From positions 64,738 through 128,737 of the forward strand of contig VWZL01004631.1 in the NCBI GenBank assembly GCA_013396915.1: a stretch of DNA of 64,000 nucleotides. Direction: 5' to 3'. The notes under the pieces are model-generated. The model saw only the letters and a program-made list of their open reading frames with translations. It had not been told where the DNA came from and ran no database searches. Made by a program: the position numbers and the translations under genes. The DNA comes from Stercorarius parasiticus (taxonomy: Eukaryota > Chordata > Aves > Charadriiformes > Stercorariidae). The stretch's first letter is position 1, and each line of letters opens with the position of its first letter. Below are positions 22,641 to 35,560 of this stretch, piece after piece.

Positions 22641-25600
22641 AACACCGACCACTTAGTGGAAACGGTCCAGGCATTTTAACTTGATAAATGTTGATTGTTG
22701 TGTGCTTGCGTTACCGTATCCTGCATCTGCAAGGGGGATTTAAATTGCGTTTGTAATGCAGTGATTAAAACAGAAACAAAAGGAAGGGGGGGGGGGAACA
22801 GTTGTTCAAGAAGTAAGAGGTTGGTCACGAGTGAATTCCAGGTTCTTTCAGTTCCTCCTGTAATAAGCAAATATTCTGCAGACTCAGCTGCGAGGCACCC
22901 GATCGCAGTGTCCGGAGACGCACTGAACCTACTGTAGCAAGAGCTTGGTGCCAGCCCTGGAACAAAAGAATCTCCTTTTTGCACGTGTAAAACAAATGTA
23001 ACAGATCAATAGGCTCTTACAACTGATTTGTTACCCCAGTGGTACTTTCTGAGAGCATTCAGCTTTCCTAACAAGGGTCGCAGCTTTGAGGGGAAGCAAC
23101 AAGCGGGGTCAGGCAGCTGGTCACCACGCAGGGAAGGGGTGCGACTGCGGCCACAGCCTTTGGGCAGAGACGAATGAATGCCTGAGACCGAGTCGTGGCA
23201 GCTTTTGCATTCTAGGGAAGGGAAGGAAAGCTTGGACAACAAGGAAGAACTAAGCTGTGCTGAGGTGAGGGAAGTCAGACCGGTGTGGAGCTTTTCACCT
23301 CTGCTCTGCTCACCCGTGACCAAGGTTGCTCTTGGGTGGGTGCATCCTAATATCTTATTAGACCACTTTGTCAAGGTGTTTAACCCATCCTGGTCCTGTT
23401 GACAGGTACGTGAGGGTCTCATGACAGCAACCAAACCTGCCCCATCTGAGGAGGGGGCAGCAAGCAGACGAGGCACTGACACTTTCAGGTGGAGAACCAA
23501 GTGTGACCATGCTCTAAGGTGTCTTTCACCACCACGCTTTGTGAGCAAGCTTTCACCCTGAGGACAGACACCGCCACCTTGCACAGCTGATTGTCATGGG
23601 TTTTTTCAGGCATTCAGACTTTCAATGATCATTTCGGTACTGCTTATTACCAGCAGAGAGGAAGAGATGAAGTTCATTTCACAGCTCTCAGTTCCTCTCC
23701 TCCATGGACCAACAAATTTAGTATCAACTTTTTTATTCAGAAGTAGGGCTTCCAGGAACTTTGGTGGTTTTAAGGGTTGATGAAGTAATTTCTATTGAAG
23801 TTTTCAATTTCTGTTTAATTTCTGCTGTCCCAAAAGGACTCATGTCATGTTTTTTGGGAAAAAAAGTTACACTTTGTATTTATAACCTGACTTCAAATTT
23901 TGCGGTTATTTCATTGCTTCTGAGCACCGCTCCTCCTTTCTCCCTCCCTTTCCATTTTAAATATACCAGGTGACTTTGTTTTAAAATATCCCTTTCTATA
24001 CAGTCATCTGTAAAGTATATATGCATCAAATAAAAGAACTGCTTGGGAATTAGGACATATTTTCAAGCATAGTAAGTGAAGTGGAGATACAGAGTTTCTG
24101 AGGGCTCAGTCCTGTAAAAAAGGCTTAATTTTCATTATCAGATGAATATCTGTCCTTTCAAAACATGACTTCTCTTTTATAGGGTCAATTTCAGCACCCA
24201 AAATTGTATCATCAAAAGCACTGTTCAGATCTGAAAATTTAGGATTGAGAATTCACTGAAATTAATTTGATCGCAGCAGGGAAGCTCTTGGGGCCTTACG
24301 TCTCTCCCCCGGCAATGTATCATCTGAGGTGACCATATGTCATTGTCTGGCACACTGTTAGCAGAACGGAGTTAATCTGTGTTTGGGTAAAAAACCCTGC
24401 AAAATTTCTGGGTCCTGGGTCGTCCTTGAGATTTCTTGTGTCGTGTGACTATTTTATTCACTAACTTTCTGAAGAGTCAGTCAGTCACTGCGAAATGCTG
24501 ATGCAGTTTTCATAACAAGCCAAGGCAATAATATATTATCGAGCAAATTCAACACTAAACTACTCAAATAAGATATCTGAACTCCTACAGCTTCATGTTG
24601 TATGTGCAAAAATGACTTCATGGAATAGAGTTCAAATCTTAGCATTCACGCCAATTCTTGACCTGGCAGTAGGACTCAGGATGGGTGGCAGCTCACAACA
24701 CAGAGAGCGACACAATGCTGGCGTAGCTCAGTATGTGGAAGACAGAGACTCAACATCTAGGACCTGCCAAAAGCAACTGTGTTGGATCTAGTGCTGGCAT
24801 CCTTCTTCTTTCTGAGACAGTTTTGCAACAAGCTGCACCATGCTGTCAGGAAGCACTGTACTGCTGGAAGCTGCTCTGCTTTGCTGATGAGATTTAAAAC
24901 TAAGCTCCTGGTCTTTTGGGAGTTGTTAAAGATCCTGAGATAAAAGTGAATCTCATTAGCCAATCTTAAGAAACTCATAGGAAGAGGGACTGTAAAAGGA
25001 GAAACAGCTGTTTATAAGCACAGCAATGAAGAACTTCATGAAGTTCTTGCCCATATTCTGCATCTGACCAATACAGAAGAATATGACCACAGAGACACCA
25101 AAGGATTCCCAACATCCCATTTTGAAACGTTCAGAAACGTTAATTATCAGCTTCACAGCACTATCCAGCCTATTTGCCTCTTCTCCACTGCTCAGCTTCT
25201 TGATTCAGGGCCCCTTAGCCTCCCCCCAGCCAGCTCCGCACAGGGCTGAACTGCTGAGCTGTGCCTGTCCTCACTCCTTTCGTTCAAGCCACAGTCTCTC
25301 CTTGGCTGCACGGCATCCGCCAAGAACTTTCTACAGTGACACCCACAGAGCATGAAACAGTTTCCCAATATTGGTCTACCATTATACTACCTATTTACAT
25401 TTTTGAATAAGACTGGTAACTTTTAGCAATCCCAGGAAAGAAAAAAAAAACACAACTATTTTTTTAACCAGGCACCAATCAAATGTAGGCTAAAAACCTG
25501 ATGGATTTTTTTCCTCTTGTCTCTCTTCCTTCCCTGTTTATTGCACTGCATGCAAATAAATCTCCCCTCAAAATTCTTCCTTCATGAACTAATTTGATGG

Positions 25601-27975
25601 TCTTATTTTTAAGCATTGTAACAATTGTCCTTGTTAGTAACCAAATAAGAGTATTTTTCTCTAAGTACTTAGGTTTCTTAACTTGTACATGAATAAGTAC
25701 AGTAATTCCCAGGCATACAGCCACCGCAAGGTAGAACTTCCAATAAATTGCGTCACTCTGCAAAGCACTGCCTGCTACACTACTCTGTAATTGCCTCTGC
25801 TCCTTGAAATAATCCCCTCTGAAATGGAGTTTTGGATTTTGGCGGGTGATAATCCCAAGGGGTACCTCGGCGATAGCCAACTACCCATAACTAACAAACA
25901 TAAGCTTGCCAAACCATCCTCTTCCTCTTTTCAGTTCTCTGATTTTCATATTCTTGAGGGCTAGCCCAGGAACTCTGGCCAGTAGTACTCAGCCATATGA
26001 TGGCACAGATTTAGAGGATCAAGAGTATAAATGGAAATACAGCACGGTTGAAAAATTACATTTTAATTCAATTTTCTGAAAAACAGTCCCACACTTAAAT
26101 GCACTTTGGATGAAGACCATAAAAGTTGTACAGCTTCTCTGGCTGGTTTTCTAAACTCAAATGTGTGCTATCTCACTTTAATCTTAACTGCTTCTTAAGG
26201 TGATAACACTGAACAATGTGGCTCTAGAATACATAGGCCAAATGAGAAGCAGGAAACATTTTACTTTCCAGCAGGTCTACGGAGGTATAACAAAAAGAAA
26301 AACTCCTGAGCACTAGACTAGCACCGAACATAAATGATAACATTGTATGGGGCTGAGTTTTCAGTGATTTGTTCCTTTCTATCAAATGTTCTGCAGCTAA
26401 TTGGCTTTGGAAAAGAATCCGTGCAAAGCTGGTATGGCCCAGTCTGCTTTAATTGGGGTGGCGCCCACCAATAGTTTCTCAGGATCAGGGCAAAGGCATC
26501 CTCCCTCCAAGCATGGCTGTTATTTACTTGTGTTGCTTCAAAATTCTTTCGTCATGATAGACTGGATCAACCCAATCTAAATGTTTTGATCTGTTACATA
26601 TGTGGAAAATGAGATACTGGCACACACACAAAAAGCAGCTGCTTTCTAAGTGCAGTGTCTTAATGACCTCTACACAGAGCACAGGGCAAGTGAATTAGTC
26701 CTCTACCAACGGAGACTGCTTTACCTTCCAGTCTCCACGTAACATGGGAAAGGAGACTCAATGCCTACTTTAAACGACGGAATTAAGCTAGATGTAACTT
26801 GCAAATTGATTAATTTTCTCATCAGACTGAGATTGATCTGAGTTTTCTCTTTTGCACTGTAAGTATTCTACGCTTGTCCTGAAACAAGTTAGCTAAAATA
26901 AATTAGTCAGCGTGGAATAAATTTAAAGGGACACTGACAGATCTAATTTAGCCCCAAATTAAGGATAAAAGCGAGAACAATACAAAATAAATATTAAAAA
27001 GTCAGCCTGAAAAAAAGAAACGCTTCTGTGAGACTTCTTATAAGGAAATAATTTCCATTTAAATAATATTTGCAACCTGCAATCGAGTTCTGTGGTGAAG
27101 GTGAAATTTACTTTCAGCTAGGTGACACCAGCAAGTCCACCGCAGCTCTTCAGCTGCAACCACCGACAGCGAACAGACCGCAACGAACAAATGCAATATT
27201 TCTAACCAATGATCCAAAGTCAGTAGTTGACAGTTTAAATACATTGCCATCTTGGTAGCATAATATTTTAGGGAACATCCATAAACATTTAAGATATTTT
27301 AAAAGGCTCTTATGATAATAGACAATATGATCACTGCTGGTATGATTGCTTTGATCCAGAGGGCTACGTTGCCAGAGGTCCTCCTGTACCAGTGCAGCAA
27401 CCTATGCACTTGGAAATCCATGTACCCAACCACCAATTTCACCCACTTGCATGAATTCTGCGAAGAAGCAGTTCTGTGGGCCCTAAGACCTGATCCAGCG
27501 CGACTGGACTGAAACAGGAGACAAGAGTTCATTCACATTCATTTAACAGTAGTTTAACCCAACTGGTTTTGTGCCAATTTGAAACAGTTCCCCAATCTTT
27601 TTCCTGTTTCAACTTCAGTATGAGAGCTGCAAATACATTAAAAAAAAAAAGTTTTCAGACAAGTTCTGTTCAACTGCGCTTTCCCACCTTGCTTTTCATT
27701 CCTTCTTTGGTCACAAACCAGTTTAAAGTGCAGTCACAGCTGTGCGGGGAGCACTGAATGCCATGTGACTGGTTGCAGCACCTCCTGTGATGGGAACTCA
27801 GGAAAACATGCATGCCCTGCTTGCCGGTATATGAAATAAGACCCGTGGCATCCATACCATACATGATTAGCCACCCCTCATTAGATCTCAAGTTGCTAAC
27901 TGAGCTCAGAGCTTTTACATTCTATTTTATTTACAAGACACTTTAAAATAGTAAATAAAACTTGGTGTGTTCAGT
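22641..27975. other. Intron, G11 run and one unexplained coding-like stretch
   Basis: No supported exon. A G11 run lies at 22786-22796. The 192-codon minus frame at 23006-23584 lies in mildly GC-rich sequence and has no domain. From 24757 to 25156 two minus frames of 73 and 66 codons abut in an otherwise stop-rich area; see findings. 26596-26650 faintly resembles a reverse MIR but is too decayed to call. Confidence 0.5.
22786..22796. repeat. G11 homopolymer
   Basis: Eleven consecutive G residues after AGGAA. Rare in a 40% GC intron and prone to sequencing error. Confidence 0.9.
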
Positions 27976-27991
27976 AAAAAAAAAAAAAAAA
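27976..27991. repeat. A16 homopolymer
   Basis: Sixteen A residues followed by GACAAAGG. No retroposon body is recognisable upstream. Confidence 0.9.
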
Positions 27992-30039
27992 GACAAAGGA
28001 ATGACAACAGCTATTGAAGTTCCTTGTGGGAGAAGCAACGCAGAGCACAACACAACATTATCCACGGCTGCAATAAATCAGCATTGAAAAGAGCTTAATA
28101 AGGCCATTGAGTAAAAGATAGAAAAAGGAAGTGTAAGGTTAGTTTTATAGCAAGAAGAAAATTGATTATATCACCCCGATGGTGATAAATACGGTCGTAT
28201 CAGCTGTCTTGATGCTCGACTGGATGAAATAGCACGTATTTCACTAGCCTATGGGATTAAAACCTAGAGGTGACAAATTGAATCGGCATTAAGAATAATG
28301 TTGGCCTTTGTCATTTTTTTTTTTTTTCTCAAGAAACTAATTATATTGAATGGGACAAAACTTACATTTAAAGGAAGGCTTTATTTGTCACACATATGAT
28401 CTTAACTCAATAAACCAAACAAGGCTTTTCTCTCTCCCTAAATCAGTATAATAATGGTAGTTTTGTTTAAGCTGCTTGTTTGTACAAAAGCCTGTAGATA
28501 TATAGACCTCAGGGTAATCCTATTGCTGAAAGTAAGACCTAAATGAAAACAAATCTTACCAGCAGATCTCTATTTTGAAGACAGCTCTATTCAAATCGGC
28601 TATGCTGATTATACTCTGAGATAACCCGGCACACCATTTAAGGTTGATCACTTTAGCAAACACAAGCTTTGCGCTGCAATTTTCTAGTCTTTCATTTTCC
28701 AGGATAGCAAAATCCCCCCCACAACGACTTCATTAGGGAGTTACGCAACTTCAAGCCAACAGATTCTTCAGGGAGAAAGAAATAGATGCCGAAGCTCAAT
28801 TTAAAAGCTGTGCGTTAGATTCTCCAGTGATGCTGGATTTTAGCGCTCCTGCATGCTGAAGAGCAGGTTCCATTTTCTCTTTCTCTCCTTCGTGCACACA
28901 CTATCAGAGCACAGAATGATGGCAGCTCAACTTTTTCTGGTCCAAACAACGTCTACACAAAACTAATGAAAATGATGCGCAAAAAACTGACTACGGTTTT
29001 ACTCTTCTCAAATGAAATATTATTCTGAGGAATACATAATATCTATCATGGATACAGTGGAGAGCAGGAAAAGGGGAAACTCAAAAGGGCAACATCTCTT
29101 AAAATACAGCAGACTTTGTTTTCAGTGGGAAACAAAACCTCTATACTAGCAAAATTTGGTAAATGCTTATCTTCTGCAACTACATGGGTAGGGTCAATCA
29201 CTTTATGTCCACTGGTTACTTGCATGTAGATTTACTCATTAGAAGGAACTTCTTCATTTTCTCTGTGAAAACATTTGCAGAAGAGAATTGATAAACTCTA
29301 AATGTAATGTGGTCAACTTCCATTTTCCCCCTTCCTCTACCTTTTCTAATGAAGTGGATAGGAAGAGTCTCCCCTGAAGACTCAAAAGGGTTGATTGACC
29401 AGAGACAACAGAACCCACCGCCACCAACGATGGCTTAAGCGCTCCTCACAATCCTACAGTTCCCTGTGACCCTCTCAAATGAGTGTGGGGTCCTTTCTTA
29501 AATGCACGTGCATGGATTTGTTTGTGTTTTGCACAGAAGAAATATTGCCCAGGGTTGTATTAAGTTCTGAAAAGAATTTTCAATGGCAATTTTCATTTGC
29601 TGGAAAGAAAAACGCCATGCTCTCGATAACCCCTACTCCCCCTACAAAGAGACTCCATGATAACCCCTCTGGTATGGCCCAGAGACAGGTGGGAAAACTG
29701 CTGCCAAACTGCCTGGCCCTTCCCCCTCTCCCTCAACCCCTTCCACACTGCACACACTCCAGGAGGAATGACTGGGCTTGCACTCCCCGTTCACTGCAAA
29801 CTCCATTTGCTGCAGCGGGAGCACAAGTTTTAACAAGTCTGCTGACTTCAATAGCAGCCTTTACTAACACAACAAATGTCCACCAAGTCAGGAGCTCTTT
29901 AGAGTAAGGATTACAGATCGCCGAGGAAAAATAAAGTCTAAACAAGGGAGGTGATGGGCTGACTCTGAAAGGACAGATGATTTGGGTCAGATGTGCACTA
30001 AAAGCTTCAAAAGTCATATTGCTTTTTCTCTTAAACCCT
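27992..30039. other. Intron, T14 tract only
   Basis: No supported gene. T14 at 28314-28327. The 142-codon plus frame at 29479-29907 includes a C-rich patch (29630-29760) and has no domain. Confidence 0.5.
28314..28327. repeat. T14 homopolymer
   Basis: Fourteen T residues after TTTGTCA. Simple sequence. Confidence 0.9.
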
Positions 30040-30250
30040 TTGTTTATATGCTCAACCCTGCCTTTCCCCTCTGGTTTCTACCTAAGGTCTTACTTCTTCC
30101 TCTGTACCTGAGGCCTCTTATCCCCCTCTGTTTTCCTTCCTTGTCTGGTTCCCACTCCCTGTTCCCAGAAAGCAGTTTGTTTCTCACTCTTTTTGACTCT
30201 TTTGTTTACCCTAAATCTTTTTAAAGATTATTCCCTCCCCCTACTCCCCC
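30040..30250 (+). repeat. Pyrimidine-rich stretch, possible L2-like LINE remnant
   Basis: About 200 bases of C/T-rich text (for example TTATCCCCCTCTGTTTTCC) with the phrase TTGACTCTTTTGTTTACC. A very similar phrase occurs at about 34160. L2 3' ends have this texture, but no diagnostic coding words are present. This could equally be plain pyrimidine-rich intron. Confidence 0.25.
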
Positions 30251-30349
30251 AGTAAATCCATTAGGCGAAGTGATCAATTCATTGTGCCCCAGCAGTGTGC
30301 CACAGCCCCACGTTTTGAAAGGGGTGACATGTCATTGCACACGGGAGAT

Positions 30350-30460
30350 ATGAAGGGGCTGAAAGAAGTGACTTTGCCTTCATTGAACAGGGAGCCTGTA
30401 GTGGAGCTTCAATTCAACTCTGTATCTCCAAGTCTTGAAGACAACTTTTAACTCACTGTG
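30350..30460 (-). repeat. MIR-type SINE fragment, reverse orientation
   Basis: GAAGTGACTTTGCCTTCATT, GGGAGCCTGTAGTGGAGC, TTCAATTCAACTCTGTATCT and CCAAGTCTTG follow the order of a reversed MIR-like SINE (AAGTGACTTGCC ... GCAGAGCTGGGATTGAACTC). Divergence is high. Confidence 0.5.
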
Positions 30461-30539
30461 TTGCTCACCCTCACTGATGTCTTAGGTCACTTGGCACCTC
30501 TTGTTGGCCAGTGGCTGAATTTAAAACTGGCACTGTGGG

Positions 30540-30655
30540 CTAAAGGGCTCTTATTGGATTATCTCATCTAGCTAAGCGTGGGACATCAGAAAATGTGCAC
30601 TGATTAAAAAGACAATTATTGCCATATATAATCAAAGGTAGGACTCTTCTAACTC
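30540..30655. promoter_or_regulatory. Small candidate conserved block with a TCF/LEF-type site
   Basis: Contains TTATTGGATTATCTC, GATTAAAAAGACAATTATTG and a full TCF/LEF consensus-like ATCAAAGG at 30631-30638. Interpretation as an enhancer is speculative. Confidence 0.25.
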
Positions 30656-31889
30656 AGTACCCAAGACTGAACATGTCAAAGTAAAGTTCAAGGGTTCCAC
30701 GTGACACTCTATTTCCTCCTGTCCCCCAGGAAGTCTCACCCCAATTCTACATATTAGACATTATCTTAAACCTTTCAAGAACGAGGTTTTTATCTCCTTC
30801 CCAGTGCTCTCTTTGTTTGTATTAGCTACAATAATGCTAGATATTTTTGTTATCTACATAAATGTCTAATCCCTCATTCAGTTCTGTAAATTCTTGGCTT
30901 CAGTGAATTCCAGTGGCAATGAACCCCTCAGACTGATCGCACATTGTGTGAAAAGGCAGGTCTGATTCTGGGAGCTAAGCCAAAGCCGGGAGCTTGTTGG
31001 TATGGAGAGATATTTTTAATTGGGGAATGAGCAATTTTTTTAAAAAAAACAACCTGTATGTATCTTAGTTCTCTGCTAGGATGATGATGTGACAATTTCT
31101 TAAGCTTTCTCAGCTCCTTGGTCCAGCTGCAAGTCAGGAGAAATGAGGAAGTTGGCAACTCTGGTAAAAGCAATGCCACTGGAAGAGTGGTACGTATATT
31201 CTTTTTCTTCTTGTCTTATTCATACACATCATTTGCCTGTTTCTTGATAAATGAATTTTCAGGACAGTATTGCTCTGTTGGCACATCAAGGCTCATGAAC
31301 ACAGTACACCAGGGGAAATAAGAAATGGATTTTATTAAGTTTATTAGCAGCTAAAAACATGATACTTCAAGGCTGGAAGTAAAGTAATCCACCTACACAA
31401 TTTGAGTGGAATGAACATTTGGCTTCAACTACAGCTCATATGTAAAATATAAATCCAGTTTCTCCATTGGAAATCCTTTGGGGTCTGGTTTTACACTACC
31501 TTGATCAAACCAAGAATTAAAGTTCAAGCTGGCTTCCATTCCCACATGGCAATATGACCTACGTGTTTGTATTAGTGGTGCTACTCCTTCCACACCTCTC
31601 TTCTTATCAGTATTTCCCCCAGCTTCTCTTTTTTGCTCACTTTCCTTTCTTTCAAAGTTAAAATGAGTTTTAACACTATAGAGGCAATATAGCGTGAAGA
31701 CAATTGGAAGAGTAATTAAACTTATTCCAGAAAAAGCCACTTCTAAATGAGGTCCCACCTCTTTGCCACTAAGTATCACATACAGAAAAGAGAGTTGCTA
31801 CTGGATACAAACGAAGCAAGAAAAGATTGATCATTTTTGCAAGAAAATCCTGAAGCTCAAGATAGTTGCTATCAACCTAAACAATTGAA
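30656..31889. other. Intron, nothing recognised
   Basis: No supported gene or repeat. The 116-codon minus frame at 31429-31779 includes a hydrophobic stretch but has no homology I recognise and no splice context. Confidence 0.5.
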
Positions 31890-32155
31890 AAAAAATCACA
31901 GAGCTGCATGGTCGAGGCCACATTAGAGAAACTGGACTTGTGAGAATCAGGACTTCTGGGTTCAGTCCTGTCCCAGATACCCAGTGTGCCTCTTGGGGTT
32001 TCCTCTGTGTCAGAACTTTTCCATCTGGAAAACAAAGGTAAGGCTCACCTCCCACAAATGGATGCTGCAAAGCTTAGTTCATATCTACAGTGCTCTGAAG
32101 CTCCTGGATGACGAGAGGTATCTACATCTGAAATATTGTTCTTACATACCTACTC
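31890..32155 (+). repeat. MIR-type CORE-SINE, near full length
   Basis: The clearest SINE in the window. In order it shows ATCAGGACTTCTGGGTTCAG (tRNA-like B-box side), TTTCCTCTGTGTCAGAAC, TTTTCCATCTGGAAAAC, GGCTCACCTCCCACAAATG, AGTTCATATCTACAGTGCTC and TGAAGCTCCTGGATGACGAG. These match the recalled amniote MIR-like consensus (TGGGTTC, CTCAGTTTTCCCATCTGTAAAA, CACCTCCCACAG, AAGTGCTTTGA, GGATGAAAGG). It is an inactive fossil. Confidence 0.75.
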
Positions 32156-33769
32156 GTAATACCTGCAATAAACTGGAGTGACACATACTGACTTTTACGT
32201 TACTAGAAGAAGACAGACCTGATTTCTTCCCAGGTCTCCCTCTTTCCCTCTTCCCCTCCCAGGGAAGCAGCTAAAAAGCAGAAAGCAACGTTGCTGCTGT
32301 TCTTACTGAGAGGTTTTCACACCATGACTGTTGCTTTGATGGCTTGCCAGCTGACTTGGACACTTCACTATCCCTCAGCCAGAGCTGCCCTGTTAATAGC
32401 CAGGCCAGGCAGGCTGAGGTCTCTGACAGATCAGGACCTGGGGGCAGCTCAGCTCAGTTCTGTTCACTAATGTATCTTCACGTTGCTGTTATTTCTGTGG
32501 AAACCCAAAGCTTCTGATTAGCATGGGATAGTATGCGCTCCAGTCAGAGGATATCCCTCATTGACTGAGGAAGCAATGGCTCTGATAATCTACTTCACCC
32601 TCCCCTTATTGCAAGGTGTGGAGGCTTCAGTAAATACTGTTCCAAAAGCCACTGTTATGAGAACAAATGGGATCAGAATTGATGGATAAGTAGGAGACCA
32701 CATCTGGATGCCAAATGAGATAAAGGGCAAGAAGAGAGCTGTTGCCTGGACTGGATGTTTTAGCAGTGGAGTGCAGGGACACAATAACAAATGCCTATTA
32801 ATCACCTGCCCGTGTACAAGACGGAGTTAAATCAGCTAATCACGTATGCAATCACAGGCTGGGTACTACAGTGCAGCTCAGAAAGTCAAACAGGTAGTGA
32901 TCACTCCTTATCCGTATAAGCAGCCATGTTTTAATATATGGTGCTTCACCCCACCCTTTTCAGAAAAGATTGATAAGCAAAATGATGAAGCTTTAATGAG
33001 CTTAATTGCAAATGCCTTATGTTCTTGCATTGTTGCCAAACAGCTACTTCAACATCCAGCAGTTTACTTAATAACTCCCCCCTCCTCTTCCCTACCCCTC
33101 CAAGCCCAGTAACGCAATTATTCTTGTGTCAACCCCCTATTTCACTTTTCTTTATTTATTTCCCCTCTCCCTCCGCCCCCCNGAGGGTGGCAGGCAGCTT
33201 TTGGTACAGGGCTTACCAAGAAGCCCTCCATCAAAGGGGCCTTTGTGAGCATGCTCTGGACCGAGGCCAATCTGATCATCTTGCTGTCTGTCTCTAAAGA
33301 AAATTCGCCCCTGGTATGCAAGCCAAGCCAAGCGCCGTAGACAGGGTGACTGCACTCCTAGTCCAACCTGTCTTAGTTGAGTGAAAAAATGCTGAAGGGA
33401 AAATTACCTGTTTGGCTCCAGACTGAATTAACTTTTTAATATACAAGTATGTTTATTATTTTTCCTTAAAAGTGCCTGCCTATCTAATATATTCATTAAT
33501 GTTATCTGGTCAGTTCGCTTGAAATATTATGAAAAATGTGCAAATGCAATAAGGCTACAGTGCTTGGAGGCAAAGCAAGATGTATTTTCTAATTATATGA
33601 CAGAAAACGACATTGTTATTAACAAATGACAGTAGAGTGTAATCTCCTTATGGTAAGGCTAGTGCAAGCCAGGATGTCTTGCCCCTCATACCCAGTGCAC
33701 TAGAAGAGGTGGACGGCCTTGACACCAACGTTCTACCCATTCACTGATCACCACAAATCCTCAGCATCC
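32156..33769. other. Intron with an ambiguous base
   Basis: No supported gene. One N occurs at 33182 after a C-run. 33634-33710 has a weak resemblance to an L2-like tail (GTAATCTCCTTATGG). Confidence 0.45.
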
Positions 33770-34190
33770 AACCTAACATGATCCTCCTGGAGCCAGCTCT
33801 CAAGCCCCAGCTCCCCCAGTTTCTGAATGGCACGGCCTCTCTTCCTCAGAAGATCCTCCTGCTTCATCCTGCGCCCTTCCTGCTGAGGGGCTCCTGTAGC
33901 CCGACTCTCCTCCACTCCATACACTTCCATACCTTTTCACCATCCTTGAGCTGCTTCCCAAGTCTCTTAAGAGATTTGCCTGTGCTAGTTGGGATTGTAG
34001 AGGGAATCCAGAGACCTTCTGCCTGTGCCCAGCTCTTTCTCCCCATCCCTGGGCTGGCTGTGTTCTCCTCTGCCTGTCTCCCCCAGCCCCTGCTCCTATC
34101 TCGAATTCCTCCCTCCACTGCCACTTCCCCTCGCAGCTTCCTCCTGCTCCCTGTGTGCTCTTGACTCTTTTGTTCCCCTTTTTAGAAACA
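33770..34190 (+). repeat. C/T-rich stretch, possible L2-like LINE remnant
   Basis: About 400 bases with strong pyrimidine bias and an open plus frame of 128 codons rich in Pro, Leu and Ser. The texture resembles the coding 3' end of L2-type LINEs, but no diagnostic FKSLLKT-like peptide is seen, so the assignment is weak. No gene function is suggested. Confidence 0.25.
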
Positions 34191-35379
34191 CCTTGTAAGT
34201 GCCAGACAGGAATTTCCCGACACTATGTCCTGCATTAAGCAAGCGATAATGGCAGAAACAATAGAGAATTATGTCAGTAGGGTGCCCTAACAAAAGAGCA
34301 GAATTTAAATGAGGAGGCAGCTTTGGTCTTTGGAATTTGTCCACTATAAATGACTCTTCTTCTTTTATTAGCATGTCTAGTTTAAGTGGAACACATTGTA
34401 ATTTTAAATGGACAATAATAAAGAAGGATCATATGTTCTACTCTTACATATACACTTAACATTCCCTGGGGGTCCTCTCCCTCTGCCATCCCCTCTCTTT
34501 CCCCCATCACTGCCCTCTTATATTTCGCACTCTATTTAACTAGCTTTCTTCATCTAATTTTCTCTCTGAAGAATCCAAAAGTTCTAATCTACAGCTGCGT
34601 AAAGTAAAAATAAAAGAGTATACAACTTCAGCAATCTACTTGTGTACTGTCCTTGCTCACAAAATGCTTGTTTTTCAAATACTATAGAAGAAAACTCAAA
34701 TTATAGAACATATTTACAAAAACAGTTGATCTCAAACCCATCCTGGTTGTTCCTCTCTGAAAATGTAAATGACACTAGGATCCCTATGTCCCCTTTTCAA
34801 TCATGGTTCAAATAACCTTCCAGGCTGCCTTTCAAAGCTGGCCATCACCAAGCAGGAGCAAGGTTATTTAAAAGTACTTCCTTAAGCAGCCATTCCTTCC
34901 TATCACTACTCTAAGAGCTGTACTGGTGTCAGAGTTTCTGTAGTTTCTGTAGTTGTACTATATGCCAGATTTTGCAAACTAGTCAAAGTTAAAACAACCA
35001 CTGACTTATTTTAAGTCTGGTTCCTTGACAATATAGCCCCACAACCAGTTGAACTGGTGCAAAAGAAAGTCACAGCACAGGTAGAAACCTGTGGGCAACA
35101 CTTCCTTACAGCACTACCGCCAGTGAAAGTTATGCTCATGAAACTAAAGACTAAGTTTCCCAAATAGCAGTGCATTAAAAAAACTGAGCTGCCAGCTTTG
35201 TAGTGAGCTTTTTCACTTTTTTATCTTCCCTGTATTTCTTCACAAGCCAATGTCATCTGAAAACTGGGGTTTCAGGGTGAGTACTCAGAAAAACAGCAAC
35301 ATGGAAATACTCACAAATGAAATGGGGGTTGTGCAAGACAATCTCTCAAAGACAAATTACAGGACTAGGTTCAGAAGCG
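34191..35379. other. Intron, nothing recognised
   Basis: No supported gene. A further pyrimidine-rich patch occurs at 34460-34575 and a small direct duplication (TTTCTGTAG twice) at 34935-34952. Confidence 0.5.
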
Positions 35380-35560
35380 TCCTCTGTAGCCCAGACATCG
35401 GCTTTTAATTGTGATTCTGACTGATTCCTTGACCATCAACACAAGCATTACTTACCCTGTGCCTCAGTTTTGCCATTGGTTATCAAGCAAACCGAAGCGT
35501 TGCTTGTAAGCCTGATCAAAGCATAGAAGTTCTTCTGTGGAACACGCAAACCCATGCTAA
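35380..35560 (+). repeat. MIR-type SINE fragment
   Basis: Core words GTGATTCTGACTGATTCC, CATTACTTACCCTGTGCC and CTCAGTTTTGCCATTGG match the MIR consensus region around CTGTGCCTCAGTTTCCCCAT. The right part is degenerate. Confidence 0.65.

Noticed and set aside
23006..23584. 192-codon minus-strand open frame
   Set aside because: Mildly GC-rich region, no recognisable protein, overlapping frames on the other strand.
26596..26720. Possible reversed MIR (GTGGAAAATGAGATACTGGC)
   Set aside because: Too few matching words in the right order to call.
33750..33775. CCTCAGCATCCAACC as a possible complement of the VTI1A exon ending GMLRR
   Set aside because: On the minus strand the frame does not give the expected upstream residues and there is no GT donor after the AGG.
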